A stretch of 64,000 nucleotides of DNA from Panax quinquefolius (GCA_020205615.1 CM035153.1:77134471-77198470), one strand, 5' to 3'. Numbered from the stretch's first letter, positions 1 through 15,802 are shown. Numbers and translations: made by a program. Notes: generated from the letters alone by a model not told the origin.

Positions 1-905
1 GATTCGATTAAGGCAGAAACGTGGGTCAAGAAAATTACCAAGATATTCGATGTCTTGGGATGCACGGAAGAACAGAAGGTTCCATTCGCCACCTTTATGT
101 TCCGTGGTGAGGCAGACATCGGTGGGAATCACGTGAGCGTCCAACAAATTTTTCAATATGTCTTGGGAATGATTTCAGAAACTGTTCAATGACAAGTACT
201 TTTCTGAAAGTATTCATCATATGAAGGAGGTAGAGTTTATTAGACTGGAACATAACAACATGACGGTGTCCCAGTACGAGGCAATGTTTGCGGAGTTATC
301 CAGGTTTGCACCTCATTTGGTAGAAAATGAGGAACGTATGACGCGGATATTTCTGAGAGGTCTAAAACCCGAGATTCGTCAATACCTTATCTCTCACAAA
401 TTTTCTCTGTATTCAGATGTTGTCAACAGGGCTCAATTATTAAAGCGAGATAATGAGTATGTTCAACTGAAGGACCATAACCAGGGTCATACCAGTGATA
501 GCAGTCATCGGAGCGATGATAACTAGCGAGGAGGGAAAAATATAGACAAAAGTGGTAACCACTCGGGTGATAATCGTGGCCATGATAACAGGAGAGGTGA
601 GTCAAGTGGAAATTTCAAAAAGAGGAGATTCAACAATGACGGGAAGACATCAGCAGCAGCACCGGCACCAGCAACAAATTCTAGGGGAAGAGAACGACTG
701 CCAGTTAGATGCTACAGATGCGGAGAGGAGGGATAAATAAGTCTAAACTGTTCACAGCCTTCCAAGGTGTGTTTCAATTATGGAAAAGGCAGTCATATAG
801 CCCGGTTTTGTCTGGTAGCAAAGTCAAGTCCAACTGGGACGGCAGCACCAAAGGCGACTACGGACAAAACAAAGCCGGTGGTTCAAAGGAGGTCGTTTGT
901 CGTGA
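1..905 (+). pseudogene. gag: Tekay gag remnant (capsid and two zinc knuckles)
   Basis: The reading frame from the left edge gives a typical plant Gypsy capsid start (AETWVKKITKIFDVLGC). It continues after a frameshift near 190-220 with MKEVEFIRLEHNNMTVSQYE, FLRGLKPEIRQYL and a stretch rich in D, N, H and G. Two CCHC zinc-knuckle positions follow near 708-825. The first (CYRCGEEG) is broken by a stop where the His should be. The second reads CFNYGKGSHIARFC, with Tyr in place of the second Cys. Gag would build the virus-like particle and package the element RNA. At least two frame changes and several stops make it non-functional. The N-terminus is outside the window. Confidence 0.85.
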
Positions 906-1491
906 CTAGCCAAAACGCAAGAAACCAAAACGAGGTGATCACGGGTAAGCTAATCTTGAACTCTTGCAAAGTTTATACCTTACTAGATACCGGTTCTACC
1001 CATTCTTTTATCTCTCCTGCTTGTGCTCAACATTTAAACTTGACTATGGAGAAATTAGACTTTGACTTGTCTGTGGAGACTCCGTTAGGAGAAACTTTTA
1101 TTACATCCACTGTTTATAAATCTTGCTTGATCCAAGTTGGCACCATCACATTACCTGCTGATCTTATCTTTTTAAAGATACTTGTATTTGATGTGATTTT
1201 AGGGATTAATTGGTTAACTACTCATCATGCCAAAATTGATTATTTTTTTAAGGTTGTTAGTTTTCATATTCCTAACCAACCTGTGATGCGAATTCAAGCA
1301 ACCAAACCACTAAAGTCAATCACTATCATATCAAGCCATAAAGCCATTCGTTTATTAAAAAATGGATGTCATGCTTTCTTAGCCCATGTTATGGACTTGA
1401 ACAAAAACACGTCAGATTTGAATAATATTTCTGTTGTTAGTGAATTTCCTGACGTATTTTTTGAAGAACTTCTGGTCTACCCCTTAACGTG
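906..1491 (+). pseudogene. Tekay aspartic protease remnant
   Basis: The open frame from about 767 to 1489 contains the retropepsin active-site motif LLDTGSTHSFIS, with DTG at 986-994. It continues with the usual plant Gypsy wording (LILNSCKVYT before it, ILGINWLTTHHAKIDY after it). The protease would cut the Gag-Pol polyprotein. This is the best preserved domain of A1, and the catalytic Asp is present. The frame ends just before RT, where one frameshift separates it from the next segment. Equivalent protease remnants in family B occur at 29298-29640 and 22620-22870 (minus) and near 43775-44040 (+). Confidence 0.85.
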
Positions 1492-2325
1492 AAGTTGAAT
1501 TCTTTATTGATCTTGAACCGGGTACAAAGCCCATTTCTAAAACCCCATATCGAATGGCTCCTATTCAACTTCAGGAGTTAAAAGTCCAACTACAGGAATC
1601 GTTAGACATCGATTTCATTCGTCCTAGTACATCTCCTTGGGATGCTCCTGTTTTATTTGTAAAGAAGAAAGACAAGAGTATGCGACTTTGTATTGATTAC
1701 CGGGAATTGAACCATTTCACCATCAAGAATAGGTATCCCCTACCTCGCATTGATGACATGTTCGACCAGTTGTAAGGAGCACAATTCTTTTCAAAGATCG
1801 ATCTTCGTTTTGGATATCATCAGTTGAAGATTAAAATTGAGGATATTCCAAAGACTGCCTTCAGAACTCGGTACGAGCATTATGAATTCTTAGTCATGTC
1901 TTTTGGGTTGACTAATGCTCCTGCTGCTTTCATAGATATGATGAACCGTGTATTCAAGGAATATTTGGATCAGTTGATTGTTGTCTTTATTGATGACATC
2001 CTCATCTATTCCAAAAGCCGTGAAGATCATGAGCACCATTTGAAGCTGGTACTTCAAAGGCTTCGTGACAATAAGCTATATGCCAAGCTGAAGAAATGCG
2101 AGTTCTGGCTTAAGGAAGTAGCATTCCTTGGGCACGTGGTGTCAAAACATGGAGTATCTGTTGACCCGACGAAGATTGAAGCAATACAAAGTTGGGAACA
2201 ACAGAAGTCGGTGATCAAAGTGTGTAGCTTTTTGGGCTTAGCTGGTTATTATAGGAGATTCGTGGAAGGATTTTCTCGAATCGCTACTCAGTTAACTCAG
2301 CTGACTCAGAAAGATACAAAATGTA
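1492..2325 (+). pseudogene. Tekay reverse transcriptase remnant
   Basis: The segment starts with [20 protein letters not shown] and continues through [52 protein letters not shown] and the catalytic FIDD (1986-1997). It ends with [19 protein letters not shown]. These are RT blocks 1-7 of Ty3/Gypsy elements. A stop (taa) at 1773-1775 replaces the usual residue after FDQL. The sequence is cut at about 2325, inside the region that should lead into RNase H. The next codons belong to integrase, so RNase H is missing. Confidence 0.9.
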
Positions 2326-2965
2326 TCACGATCTTCGACATACATTTTGGTAGAGCAATATGAAGAGAGAGATCACGAAGTTTATCTCGAGGTGTTTAAC
2401 ATGTCAACGTGTAAAGGCGGAGCATCAAGTGCCAAAGGGTCCATTGCAACCACTTGAGATTCCAAAATGGAAGTGGGAACATATTACTATGGATTTCGTT
2501 ACGGGTCTTCCCAAGGTTTCTCAAGGTATAGATGCGATTTGGGTTATTGTTGATAGATTAACCAAGTCTGCTCATTTCTTGCCTATACGTGAGACTTATT
2601 TCCTTGAATGTCTTGCCCGTATGTACGTGAATGAGATTGTGAGATTCCATGGCATGCCAGTATCCATAGTTTCGGATCGTGACCCAAGATTCACTTCACA
2701 ATTTTGGGTTAGTTTGCAGAAAGCTATGGACACGAATTTACGATTCAGTTCGGCATAACATCCTCAAACAGACGGGCAATCAGAAAGGACTATTCAAACT
2801 CTTGAAGATCTATTAAGACTTTGTGTCCTAGATTTCAAAGGGAGTTGGGATAAGTACTTACCATTGGTGGAATTCTCCTACAACAATAATTATCAAGCAA
2901 GTATAGGCATGACTCCATTCGAGGCGTTGTATGGATGAAAGTATCATTCTCTAGTATGTTGGGAC
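2326..2965 (+). pseudogene. Tekay integrase core remnant
   Basis: It begins abruptly at [10 protein letters not shown] followed by a stop, then [16 protein letters not shown], so the first half of the HHCC zinc domain is deleted. The DDE catalytic core is intact in residues: D in MDFVTG (2492-2494), D in VSDRDPRF (2675-2677) and E in QTDGQSERT (2783-2785), giving a D-35-E spacing. In-frame stops fall at 2756-2758 (just before HPQTDG) and 2937-2939 (after FEALYG). The enzyme would insert the cDNA into the genome. This copy is not functional. Confidence 0.9.
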
Positions 2966-3568
2966 GAGGTGGGTGAAGCAACGTTGTTGGGACCAAAATT
3001 AGTACGCATGACTACAAAAAAGATTCAAATGATTCGGCAACGTATAAAGACCTCACAAGATCGACAAAAGAGTTATGCTGATCTTCATCGAAAGGACGTA
3101 GAATTTAATATTGGAGATCATGTACTGTTACGTATTGCTCCATGGAAGGGAGTTACAAGATTCGGGAAGAGAGGAAAGCTCAATCCACGATTTGTTGGTC
3201 CATTTGAGATTCTTGACCGAATAATAAATGTGGCCTATAGACTCGCGTTACCTCTAAGTATGTCTCGTGTTCATAATGTTTTTCATATATCTATGCTTCT
3301 TAAATATGTGAAAGACCCAAACCACATTATTGCGTTAGAACCAGACGAGATAGTCGAAGATTTAACGTACGAGGAGGTACCTATCAAGATCTTGGGTAGG
3401 AAAGAGCATGTCCTACGAACAAAGGTTATATCACAAGTCAAGGTTTTGTGGAGGAACCATGCTATGGAGGAAATGACCTGGGAGTTGGAATCGGAAATAA
3501 AAGCAAGGTACCCTCACCTTTTCGAAATACCAGGTACGTACGTCAATTTCGAGGACAAAATTTCATAA
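2966..3568 (+). pseudogene. Integrase C-terminus plus chromodomain
   Basis: A 199-residue open stretch (2969-3565) carries the GPY/F-like integrase tail (LNPRFVGPFEIL, AYRLALP, VHNVFHISML) and then a chromodomain-like end (EDLTYEEVPIKILGRKE, VKVLWRNHAMEEMTWELE). In chromoviruses this tail is thought to bind chromatin marks and guide insertion. The stop is followed within a few bases by the polypurine tract. The stretch itself has no internal stop, but it is separated from the rest of pol by upstream stops. Confidence 0.88.
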
Positions 3569-3579
3569 GGAGGGGAGGT
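3566..3579 (+). promoter_or_regulatory. Polypurine tract of A1
   Basis: The purine run AAGGAGGGGAGG lies directly in front of the LTR, where plus-strand cDNA synthesis is primed. The same motif (AAGGAGGGAGATT or its complement) sits in front of the family-B LTRs at 46708-46723, 19846-19863 and 26775-26792, which ties families A and B together. Confidence 0.8.
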
Positions 3580-6084
3580 TATAAGACCCCAACTTATTAT
3601 AAATAAAATTGAATTTCCTCTATTCATTATCTTGAAATAATAAGGAGTTAATTTGATATAATACTTTGGTTATGGGTGAAATGTGCAAATTTTGCAAAAT
3701 AAGTAAGTGGTTATAAAATATTCATTTTGTCGGGGAATATTCGTTTGGTCGTGGAATATTCTTGTTGTCCGGAATATTCGTACGACGGCGCAGCCATTTG
3801 TGGGCCCCATAACAAAAAATGGTCGGATGAAGAAAATGATAAGTTTAAGTTTTTATAAATAACGACGTAATTGTTACCGGTAACACTGTTGGATTACCTG
3901 GCGGTTAAAATACAGTAATACGCGTGGTTGCACAGTAGCACACGGTATTGTACAATATTTTTGAATTATTGATTCCTACGTAAGAAGGCACTACTTAATA
4001 ATTGTTACAGTAATTACTGTTCAATATTTTATTTTATTGATTCAATAATTGGTGTGTTGATATTTTATATTAGTGTTGTTTCAATAATTGTCATTGCACA
4101 GTATTTTCAATTATCAGATCAATAATTCATATTATTTGAATAATATTATTAGATAGCATTATTGGCAATGTCTAAGGAAGTTCTGCTCTAGAAAGGGTTT
4201 GGTCACCTAATCAAGGCTACCAAGAAGGAGAAATCCTTATCGAAAAGCCCCTCTTTCCGGAACGACACGGTTGTCATAATTGTGATTCTGTAATATTATT
4301 TGTGAATAATTAATTATTGATTTATATGATAAGGAAATATTTATTTTATGTGGACATAAATGATGGATAAGAAAATATTTATTTTGTGTGGATATAAATG
4401 AATGAATTAATGCTGAGGTATTTTATCAGTATTCTGTCAAAATGTAGATCTTAAAAATCATCTGTATGTGGATTTCAGACATTTTCTGTTTGGAATTTGG
4501 AAAAAACTTAAAGCTACAAAGTTGTAGAGAATTTGATTTCATATGGAATGGACATAAAATTCGTATTTTTCTGATAAAAGGGCTATTTATTATGAATTAT
4601 TGAAGTTTCGAAAAAAAAATATTTTTATTTAAAAATATGGTGGACCCCACTTTTGGTTGGTGTGGAATTGCTGATTTTGGGTGGGCCCCACTATGGTGTG
4701 CTGAAATTTGATCAAAAGTGGCGTGCTTGAATGGTTTTAGAATATTATTATTTTATTAATTTAGTCTCCTTTAGCGTTCTAGCATTTTCCTATAAATATG
4801 GTGTTTAGTTAGAATTGAAAATCACACCAGAAACAAGTTTTTTTTTTTCTCTCTCTCTATATTATAGAGCGTATTTTGTAAGTATTTAAATACTTTGAGA
4901 GTTGTTATTCAGTGCAAGTTTCCTTCAGCATCATATCCGATATTCCATTCAGAAATACTGTTCTTTTGAGGTATAAAGGATGTTATTTTCTTCATAAATG
5001 ATATTATTTTCTTCAATATCATTATGCCAAAATATTAATATGAATTTTATTGTGGAATTTCTACCTTTTTGTGTCAGGGTTACTATTCACGTATACGACA
5101 CTATTGACGTAACAACACTATTCACAAATACGACACTATTCACCGAAAAATAAAATTTTCTTTTTTTCAACACAGATGTCTAGTATGGTTACTATCTTTG
5201 ATTGTATCTATGTTTTGATCTTCATTCTTGAATTTTACTCCATTATGGTTTATTATGGAGTATTTTTTAACTTGAATTATCTAAAGTACGAATCTCTAAT
5301 CTTTATCCTTTTATCTCACTGGATTCGTTCTCTAAAATATTTTTCACCATCCTCAGTCTTTAATGGTTATACTTGATGAATATCTTTGGCCTGTAGTGCA
5401 AAGATGAATGATTACCTAATGAATATCTTTGGTCCGTAGTGCAAAGATGAACAGGTGTTGAGATGAACATGACCAACTGGTGATACAAATAAATATCTCT
5501 GGCCCGTAGTGCAAAGATGAATATTTGATGCAAGATGTATATTGATTGATGTTACAGGGATAAAATATTGATGATGGACTTTTAAATTCTTAAATGATAG
5601 TAGATTTCATTCTCTACTTAACTCTTTTAATGAATTGTTGTTTCCGCTGTAGTTGTTGATCTAAAACTTGTTGTCTATTATATTTTATTAGATTTTTCCC
5701 TGTTGAAGACTAAGGATAATTTGTTGTATATTATCTTAGTCATAATATTATTTACTGGGCTAGTTGAGCTCACCCTTTTTCTTTTTGTTCTATTTTTCTT
5801 CTCAAGAAGCGAGAATATAACAAGAACCAGTCGGGGTATAGATTGATGGTCCTAAACAGTTATTTTGCAGTCCTCACTAATTTTGTAAAATAGTGTATCA
5901 ATAATTATAATGAGGACTTTATCTGAGTGTGAATATTGTTTAAAAGACAATATTTGTATTTAAACTCACAGTATATGTGTTGTCGTATTTTGCACGACAA
6001 TTGTATTAATAAATTTGTAGTTGTTTTTGTACCATGTATTTGACGACTCAAAATGGGTGAGGTATACCTATTTTGAGAGCGTTA

Positions 6085-6087
<3 letters not shown>
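3580..6087 (+). repeat. 3' LTR of A1 (Tekay family A)
   Basis: It aligns over its whole length to the solo LTR at 60312-62842. It starts with a decayed TATAAGACCCC (TGTAAGACCCC in A2) and ends near GAGCGTTACCA (GGGCGTCACA in A2). U3 carries three GAATATTC motifs (3735, 3754, 3772). A TATA box (CCTATAAATA) lies near 4790, followed by a CT-rich leader (TCTCTCTCTC). Downstream are tandem repeats of ACTATTCACGTATACGAC near 5085-5145 and three copies of a ~31-bp unit (ATCTTTGGCCCGTAGTGC) at 5378-5525. Confidence 0.9.

Positions 6088-6117
<30 letters not shown>
6088..6117. repeat. (AT)n microsatellite next to A1 LTR
   Basis: About 15 AT units sit directly at the 3' end of the A1 LTR. A1 probably inserted into this tract, or the tract grew at the junction. 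The target duplication is therefore unreadable. Confidence 0.85.
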
Positions 6118-6187
6118 CATGGAGAGAGAGAAATGGAAAATGAAGAGAGAGGTAGAGGAAGATGCAAGAATGACAAAGGATTTCTAA

Positions 6188-6899
6188 GAGCATTCACAGC
6201 AATTTTCTCAATAGACTCTTTATCCCCACATTTGAAGAATATATCAATAAATCAGTATCCAACAGTTTCCTTATCCTTATATAATTATCTATTTTAATCC
6301 CTATATATGATTTGACTCCTCAGGGTGAGGGAATCAAAAGAGCATTCCCTATTTATATAAAATGACATTTCACACCCTATTTATTGCAATTTTATGTTGG
6401 TTAAAGGATCTTATCTCACTTAATTGCTGATTTGGGTATGCCTATCAAATTCACCCATTTTTATTTTTTAAACAGAGGATTTAGAGAAGAAAGAGAACTA
6501 TAAAAATAATAATTAAAACTCAATCAAATTTTGATTTTGATCATTTTTGTAAAAAATATTACTACTAATTATAAATTTTATTATTTTATAATTAAAATAA
6601 TATTGTTTTAGTTCTCATAAACACATAATGATCGTTGCAAATTTTGATTTCTAGCCATATCTATTTTTAAATTAAAATAATTATAATTGTTATATTCAAA
6701 CAACAATTACTTTTAAATAAAAAATAGTTACAATGTTCAAAACATGATTTGACGGTTGGAACTTTCAAATTTTAATATTTAAGGAATCAATATTAGGAAC
6801 CTGTTGGGTAGATAGTGAAAAAATTGAATCTCTATCCTACAGAATGACCCAATAACACTACAGTGTAGGGATAGAGATAAGAAAACTGTTGTGAATATT
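6188..6899. mobile_element. Probable MITE (PIF/Harbinger-like) upstream of RPS5
   Basis: The left end reads GAGCATTCACAGCAATTTTCT. The right end, reverse-complemented, reads AAATATTCACAACAGTTTTCT. That is an imperfect terminal inverted repeat matching at 16 of 21 positions. Both ends are flanked by TAA (6185-6187 and 6900-6902), fitting the 3-bp TSD typical of PIF/Harbinger/Tourist elements. The 712-bp interior is AT-rich with no coding sequence. It ends about 130 bp before the RPS5 TATA box. The family assignment is tentative because only one copy is visible. Confidence 0.55.
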
Positions 6900-7027
6900 T
6901 AACGTAATTCAATTTATAAGATAAAAAAAGTCATAGCCAAATACTTGAATACTAGTAAAAATGTAATTAAATAAACTATTAAGGACGTTTCTGTCATTAA
7001 CACTCCAGATTCCTGACCTCATCCCCT

Positions 7028-7104
7028 CTTTATATGGCTAGGGTTTTTCTTCCTCTTCAGTTTTTAATCATCTTCGGCTGAGCTGCGACACTACCCTAGG
7101 GTTT
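7028..7104 (+). promoter_or_regulatory. RPS5 promoter core: TATA box and two telo-boxes
   Basis: A TATA-like CTTTATATGG (7028-7037) is followed by TAGGGTTT at 7039-7046 and again at 7097-7104. These are telo-box motifs (AAACCCTA on the other strand), each followed by a pyrimidine-rich tract (TTTTTCTTCCTCTTC, TTTTTCTTCATTCTC). Telo-boxes near the start site are typical of plant ribosomal protein genes and link expression to cell growth. A 5'UTR intron between about 7120 and 7210 is possible (CAG/GTTC...TTCAG) but not proven. Confidence 0.7.
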
Positions 7105-7230
7105 TTCTTCATTCTCTTCAGGTTCGAACGATTTCCACTCTTCTCTCATTTCTGTGTCCCTCTCTTTGTATATAGATCTGTATGAAATTTCTCTATATCA
7201 CATGAATTCAGGTGACACAGAATTGTTAGG

Positions 7231-10822
<3,592 letters not shown>

Positions 10823-12800
10823 GAATGGCTATCTTATGGGAAGTATGAACTTTTCTTCAAGGGTTGTTTTGTGGTGCTATCGTCATTTTACACCTCTTAG
10901 CAAGTCGTGAAGTAGTGATATGAATTATTAGCAGTTTTGTAAGCATTAAGATGCAATCTGGTACCTTGTTTCCTTCTGGCATAAACGTGTCTTGTTCTTT
11001 TGGTTTTAGACAAATTTGAGTTTCTTCTGAACACTAAAATTTGCTAAGATTGTTCAGTTAATGTTTATTTTATTTTTTTATTCGTCTTTTGGTCTGATAT
11101 TTATGATGCAGATGGACTAAAATAAGTTTTTGTGAGCTTATCCTGTATTACCTGGGGATAAACTTGTACAGGGCTCTAGTACTGTTTCTTACTAAAGAAC
11201 AGTTTTTGTTTATTGTGCATAATGCTAATCATAACCTGATGAATGATATTGTTTGTCACTGGATTGAGTGAGGAGCAATGACTGTTAATGTCACTTGGCC
11301 GAGTATAACGAAAAATACCGATCTTGGTATGTATACATTACTCCACTTTAAGCCGAGTAGAAGTCGTTTCCAGTTTTCTGTGTACTCCAACAAGCTGGCT
11401 TCTTGGAAGGCCAATTCCTTGTGCGGGAAGAGTAACACTTGTTAATGATTATTAATTTTATGGTTAAATAGTCTTAGTCATATGTTTTAATTTTTATGAT
11501 ATTATTCCTGGATAATTTAAAATAAATAATTTTATGTTATGTTTGTTTTTTGTAGGATTAGTTAAAGAATTGGATAAAAAAAATATTATTTAGATTATTA
11601 CTCTCTTATCAATAATAACGTATTTTAAATTATAATTTAAATTTATTTATATATATAAAATAAATAAATAAATATATAGTGCAAAATACTCTGGATTCTA
11701 AGAATTAACAAATGATATAGTAATCTAAACATTATAGTTCAAGAAATTAACACAAGTATATAGCGTTAATTAACAAATGATCCTAGTAATTAACGTTTCT
11801 AGTAATCTAAACTGAATTATTTGTGTTAATTCCTAGAAACTTAATATCCCAGAAAAACAAAATCAAAATCTTATGTCTAAACAGGTAGTCAAAATCTGTT
11901 TCCATTAAAACAGGATATTATAGTCATTTAAAAAAAATATTGAGGTTAATTTTGTCTAATTTTTTTAAATTCTAAATGCTATTAAATAATGCTCCATGTT
12001 AAGTCATTTTATAATATCTAGAATAATTAGTTTCAAAATACTTGAGAATTAATATTCCTAATCTTTACCAACAAACTTACTTTGTTAATTAAAAGTCTTT
12101 GTTTATTAAACCCATGAGCATCAGTTTGTACCTCAGGAGAAGAACAAAATGTCTACACCTTTTCTTTGGAATATGAGCAGAAGAAGTAATGCCTCTCCCT
12201 TTTCTCTTCATTTTTGGAATTTATCTAACATTTCTTCATGGTGCTCTACAACAGGTCAAACTTCCCATTTAGTTCCTCAGTGAGCTCTTTAATTGATGAC
12301 GATGGCTGTTGGTGAGTTATTGTATCAAATCAGTATTTCTGAGATTTTCTTTCAAGTTACCTCACCATCTCGTTCCTGGGTTTAATCTTACCGAGGAATG
12401 GCTCTATACAACAGTAACATTGTTATGTGATTTGATCGAAAAATAGAAACAATTTGCAGATTAATATAGAACACAACATTTTCTGAGGAAGTTATGGAAG
12501 ATGAGAAGAATTAGATTTGATAGAACGTGTAGATTTCAGTTACAAGAGTTTAGTACACAATAATCTACAATATTCTCAATGTCTCTTCTCTATTCTCTTT
12601 GTTTATCCAAAAAAATTAACAGCTGAATGTCGACATCGGAATTTTTACTCTCTTTTCTGTTCTTGTCTTTTAGTGTTCTCATGTTAGGTGAGATTTGTTT
12701 GAAAAAATAAGTTGTGAAAAGGTCTGACATGTATATGTCGATGATTGGACTGTAAGAGTCGCTAATTGGTATTTTTAAATGGTTGCATCAACTCAACCGA
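10823..12800. other. RPS5 3' flank and AT-rich intergenic DNA
   Basis: The first 200-300 bp after the stop are probably 3'UTR. No single clear poly(A) signal stands out. From about 11440 the sequence is strongly AT-rich. At 12120-12560 there is a less AT-rich stretch with short open frames, such as one containing MSTPFLWNMSRRSNASPFS. I cannot match it to a known protein and do not call a gene there. A CA/GT-rich tract occurs near 12970-13000. Confidence 0.6.
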
Positions 12801-13673
12801 GAAAATATTTGCACATTGACCCAGTGATGTGACACTATTTAACAGGTCTGTGAAATCAAGATTCGTTAGGGTCCGGGGGCTTGATTATGCGGATGAAAGG
12901 TGTTAGGCACCCCCCGACATTCGTGTTACCACGGTGATCGACACTTTTCAATTAAACTGTTATATGAATATGTGTGTGTGTGTGTGGGTGGATGGGTGGG
13001 TCAATGTGCAGTTATCTGAAAGTAGTGCTATGCCTCGTTTGCACCTATATACAAAGGGCTTGAATTTTGTATAAAAGTTCAGTTTTAACAAGATATAACA
13101 ATGATGTTTTGTAAAAGAGATTTTTCAAACCCTTATGCTCAATAGTAATTGAGGCATTTGATACTTCCATTTTATTATATGTTCAGCTTGATTGTTTTTA
13201 TTTTTGAGATGCGAGGTATCTTCGAGAAAATAATATACATAGCAGTGCCGAACTCCTTGTGGGCATGAGAGCCATTTAAGAAAATTCAAACACTGTGAAT
13301 AATGTACAAGCTGATTACAGCAAAAGATGTCCATCACGGGAACCGAATCTAGATTCAGGAGACTGAATCTGTGATCACATGATTCCTAGGTTCACATGAT
13401 GTTGCAGTTTATATGAAAGTCATGGCGATTATATATATAAAAAAGCTGTAAATATATATATGAACGATCAACCAACACGAAGAAACTCCACGGGGGATTT
13501 AAAATATAAATATATATATAAAAATGATCAACCGTCACGAAGTAAACTTCAGGCGGGATGAAATGTAAAAAAAGCAGTAAATGGCCACGAAGTAAACTCC
13601 AGGCCTGACAAAAATGTAAATATATATATAAAGCTATAAATGCACTAGATATATATCGATCCGTGCCTCGCTT

Positions 13674-13742
<69 letters not shown>

Positions 13743-13770
13743 CGGTAAACACACTGGATATTATATCCAG
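12800..13770 (-). repeat. G 3' LTR, terminal (U5) part
   Basis: The left boundary is approximate. The element-sense (minus) reading near 12880-12945 gives GGGGGGTGCCTAACACC. At 13395-13770 there are repeated blocks of (TA)n plus AAACTCCAGGC-like segments. The related array at 34.40-34.76 kb (AGCAATAAACGCCC plus (TA)n) continues it on the other side of insertion E. Confidence 0.55.
13679..13741. repeat. (TA)n microsatellite
   Basis: About 31 TA units inside the G LTR. They end at AGCGGTAAAC, 30 bp before insertion E. Similar tracts at 34399-34461, 34585-34649 and 34714-34743 belong to the same LTR array. Confidence 0.9.
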
Positions 13771-14595
13771 TGTAACGCCCCCAAATTCAGGTACTTGAAA
13801 CCCGAACTCAGTGCATTACGATACCATTTCTATGAGCGGAAATAATAATATTATCATAAATATCAAACTTAATTTACATATCAGAGTCTAATCCTAGGTA
13901 CGCGACCTTCAAAACATTTCATTACATGATAGATAATAAATATAACTATCTTATTTAAGTCTAGCTATTACATAAGATAACACAAACTTATTCTGATAGC
14001 TTTCTTTTCTCTTTGTTCTTGGCAGAGCCCTCTGGCTGATCACACTTAACTAAAAATATTTAAATTAAGCAAGGATGAGCATTTGAGTGCCCAACAAGTA
14101 ATAACAATTATAAATATTAGCTAAAAGGATTAAATATTTTCTTTGTACTACCCTTCTACAACAAATCAAAAGTTATGAAGTAATCTGAACTGATAATAAT
14201 AACATAACTACTCTATCAAATTTTTAAAACTACATACTGACTATAAATAGGGTTAAGGTGATATACTATGAACATTATTTTTCATTTTCGCTAAGGTTTA
14301 ATGAAACTTCATCCGCAAACCGTCATAACTTACGGACACGGGGTGATCTCATAATGTGCCTGTGATTGATCAATACTACATGCAAGAACGATATCATCGT
14401 TCACTCTGACCGCCTTGGGCGCATAAAAGTTTTTCCATGATCGGGATGTTCATACATAGTCTGGAATCCGAACCAAAGTAATTTGATTGGATACAAAAAG
14501 GTTTTATCATATTCAACAATATTTCTAAATCTGTGTCTAGATGATCAAATAGCTTAGACGACTCTTTGTTATCGTATACATACTGGGATCAATAA

Positions 14596-14596
<1 letters not shown>

Positions 14597-14650
<54 letters not shown>
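14597..14650. repeat. (TA)n microsatellite inside LTR E
   Basis: About 27 uninterrupted TA units. Confidence 0.9.
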
Positions 14651-14652
<2 letters not shown>

Positions 14653-15802
14653 ACATGTGTTTAAATACAATAACTATCCAAGTGGGGACACTTGAATAAC
14701 CATGTTTAGACATTAACGAACAAAATATATATATCTGAATTACAATATAGTACCGTATTCATAATCAATGATCGGATTTAACATATATAACAATAGGGTT
14801 AATAATCTAGTACAATAATAATATAATTCTGAAACTTCTTACGCATGTCCATTGCATAAAGAAAATGCAAAGGTAAGATACTTGCCTGGTCTGCTGCTTA
14901 CTGTTATGAAAACTTAGTTTTATCTTTTATACCGAAACCTATCATTAATAAGATCATTCGATCGATTATAATAACATACTATAACACATAGCACTGCTTA
15001 TTGCAGTCAGCACATAACCTAATCACATTGTCACACATATCCAACAGTCATTGAATCATAAACAAACATTAATACAGTCAAAATATCTAAGTCTAGATCA
15101 ATTTCTGAAATATGTCGGTGTACCGATGTCTTTATCGGGTAATTATCGAGTCTAAGACTCTACACTAAGTTCTAAATAACTTAAACATTGGTCAAATTAT
15201 TTTTCATAGCCTTATAATAATTTTCAAATAATTATTATAATTTATCATGAATTTTCAAACACCGGAATCATTATAAAATGATTTAAATATCAAACAATTC
15301 TATTATCATTAATATTAAATTATCAATGAAATTATCCTTTAAATATTAAAAGTAATATTTTATAACTTAAAATATCTTTAAACACTTTATTTTCATTTAA
15401 AATGATTTTATAATATTAAAATCATTTTTGAACTAATTTATTTAATACATTTATTAAATAACTTAAATATCAATAATATTATTTAATTAATGAAATTCAT
15501 CACAAAATATTAAAAGTCATAAAAATAACTAAAAATATTTTCTTATACCATATCATAATTTTAAATGATTTTTTAAGTATTAAAATCATTTTTAAGTAAT
15601 TTATTTAATATTATAATTAAATAAATTAAATACCATTAATATTCCAAAAATAATAAATATTTTCAAAATAATCAGAAACTATTTTTCAGGCTTTAAAATA
15701 ATTTTTCATAATTTATTATGTATTTTTAATAATTAAAATCTATGTAATACTAATTATTTATTAAAAATAATAATTTTAGAAAATAAACTGTCACTAAAGA
15801 GC

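Larger units (their letters stand above)
1..6087 (+). mobile_element. Tekay-type Ty3/Gypsy chromovirus A1, 3' part (5' end outside window)
   Basis: The domain order is gag, protease, RT, integrase and a C-terminal chromodomain, followed by a polypurine tract and a 2.5-kb LTR. This is the order of plant chromoviruses. The integrase C-terminus and chromodomain wording (for example YEEVPIKILGRKEHVLR) resembles the Tekay/Del clade as I know it. The 5' LTR and the start of gag lie left of the window. Coding is interrupted by several stops and by a large deletion between RT and integrase, so this copy is dead. A second LTR of the same family sits alone at 60312-62842. The 3' flank is an (AT)n tract, so the TSD cannot be read. 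Confidence 0.9.

Noticed and set aside
1..3579. Endogenous pararetrovirus (caulimovirid) as the source of the RT.
   Set aside because: A chromodomain-bearing integrase, PPT and LTR follow in order, and the RT wording is that of Ty3/Gypsy chromoviruses. No movement protein or coat protein is seen.
12120..12560. Possible small gene with MSTPFLWNMSRRSNASPFS.
   Set aside because: Frames are short, there is no recognisable domain, and no convincing splice structure or start context.
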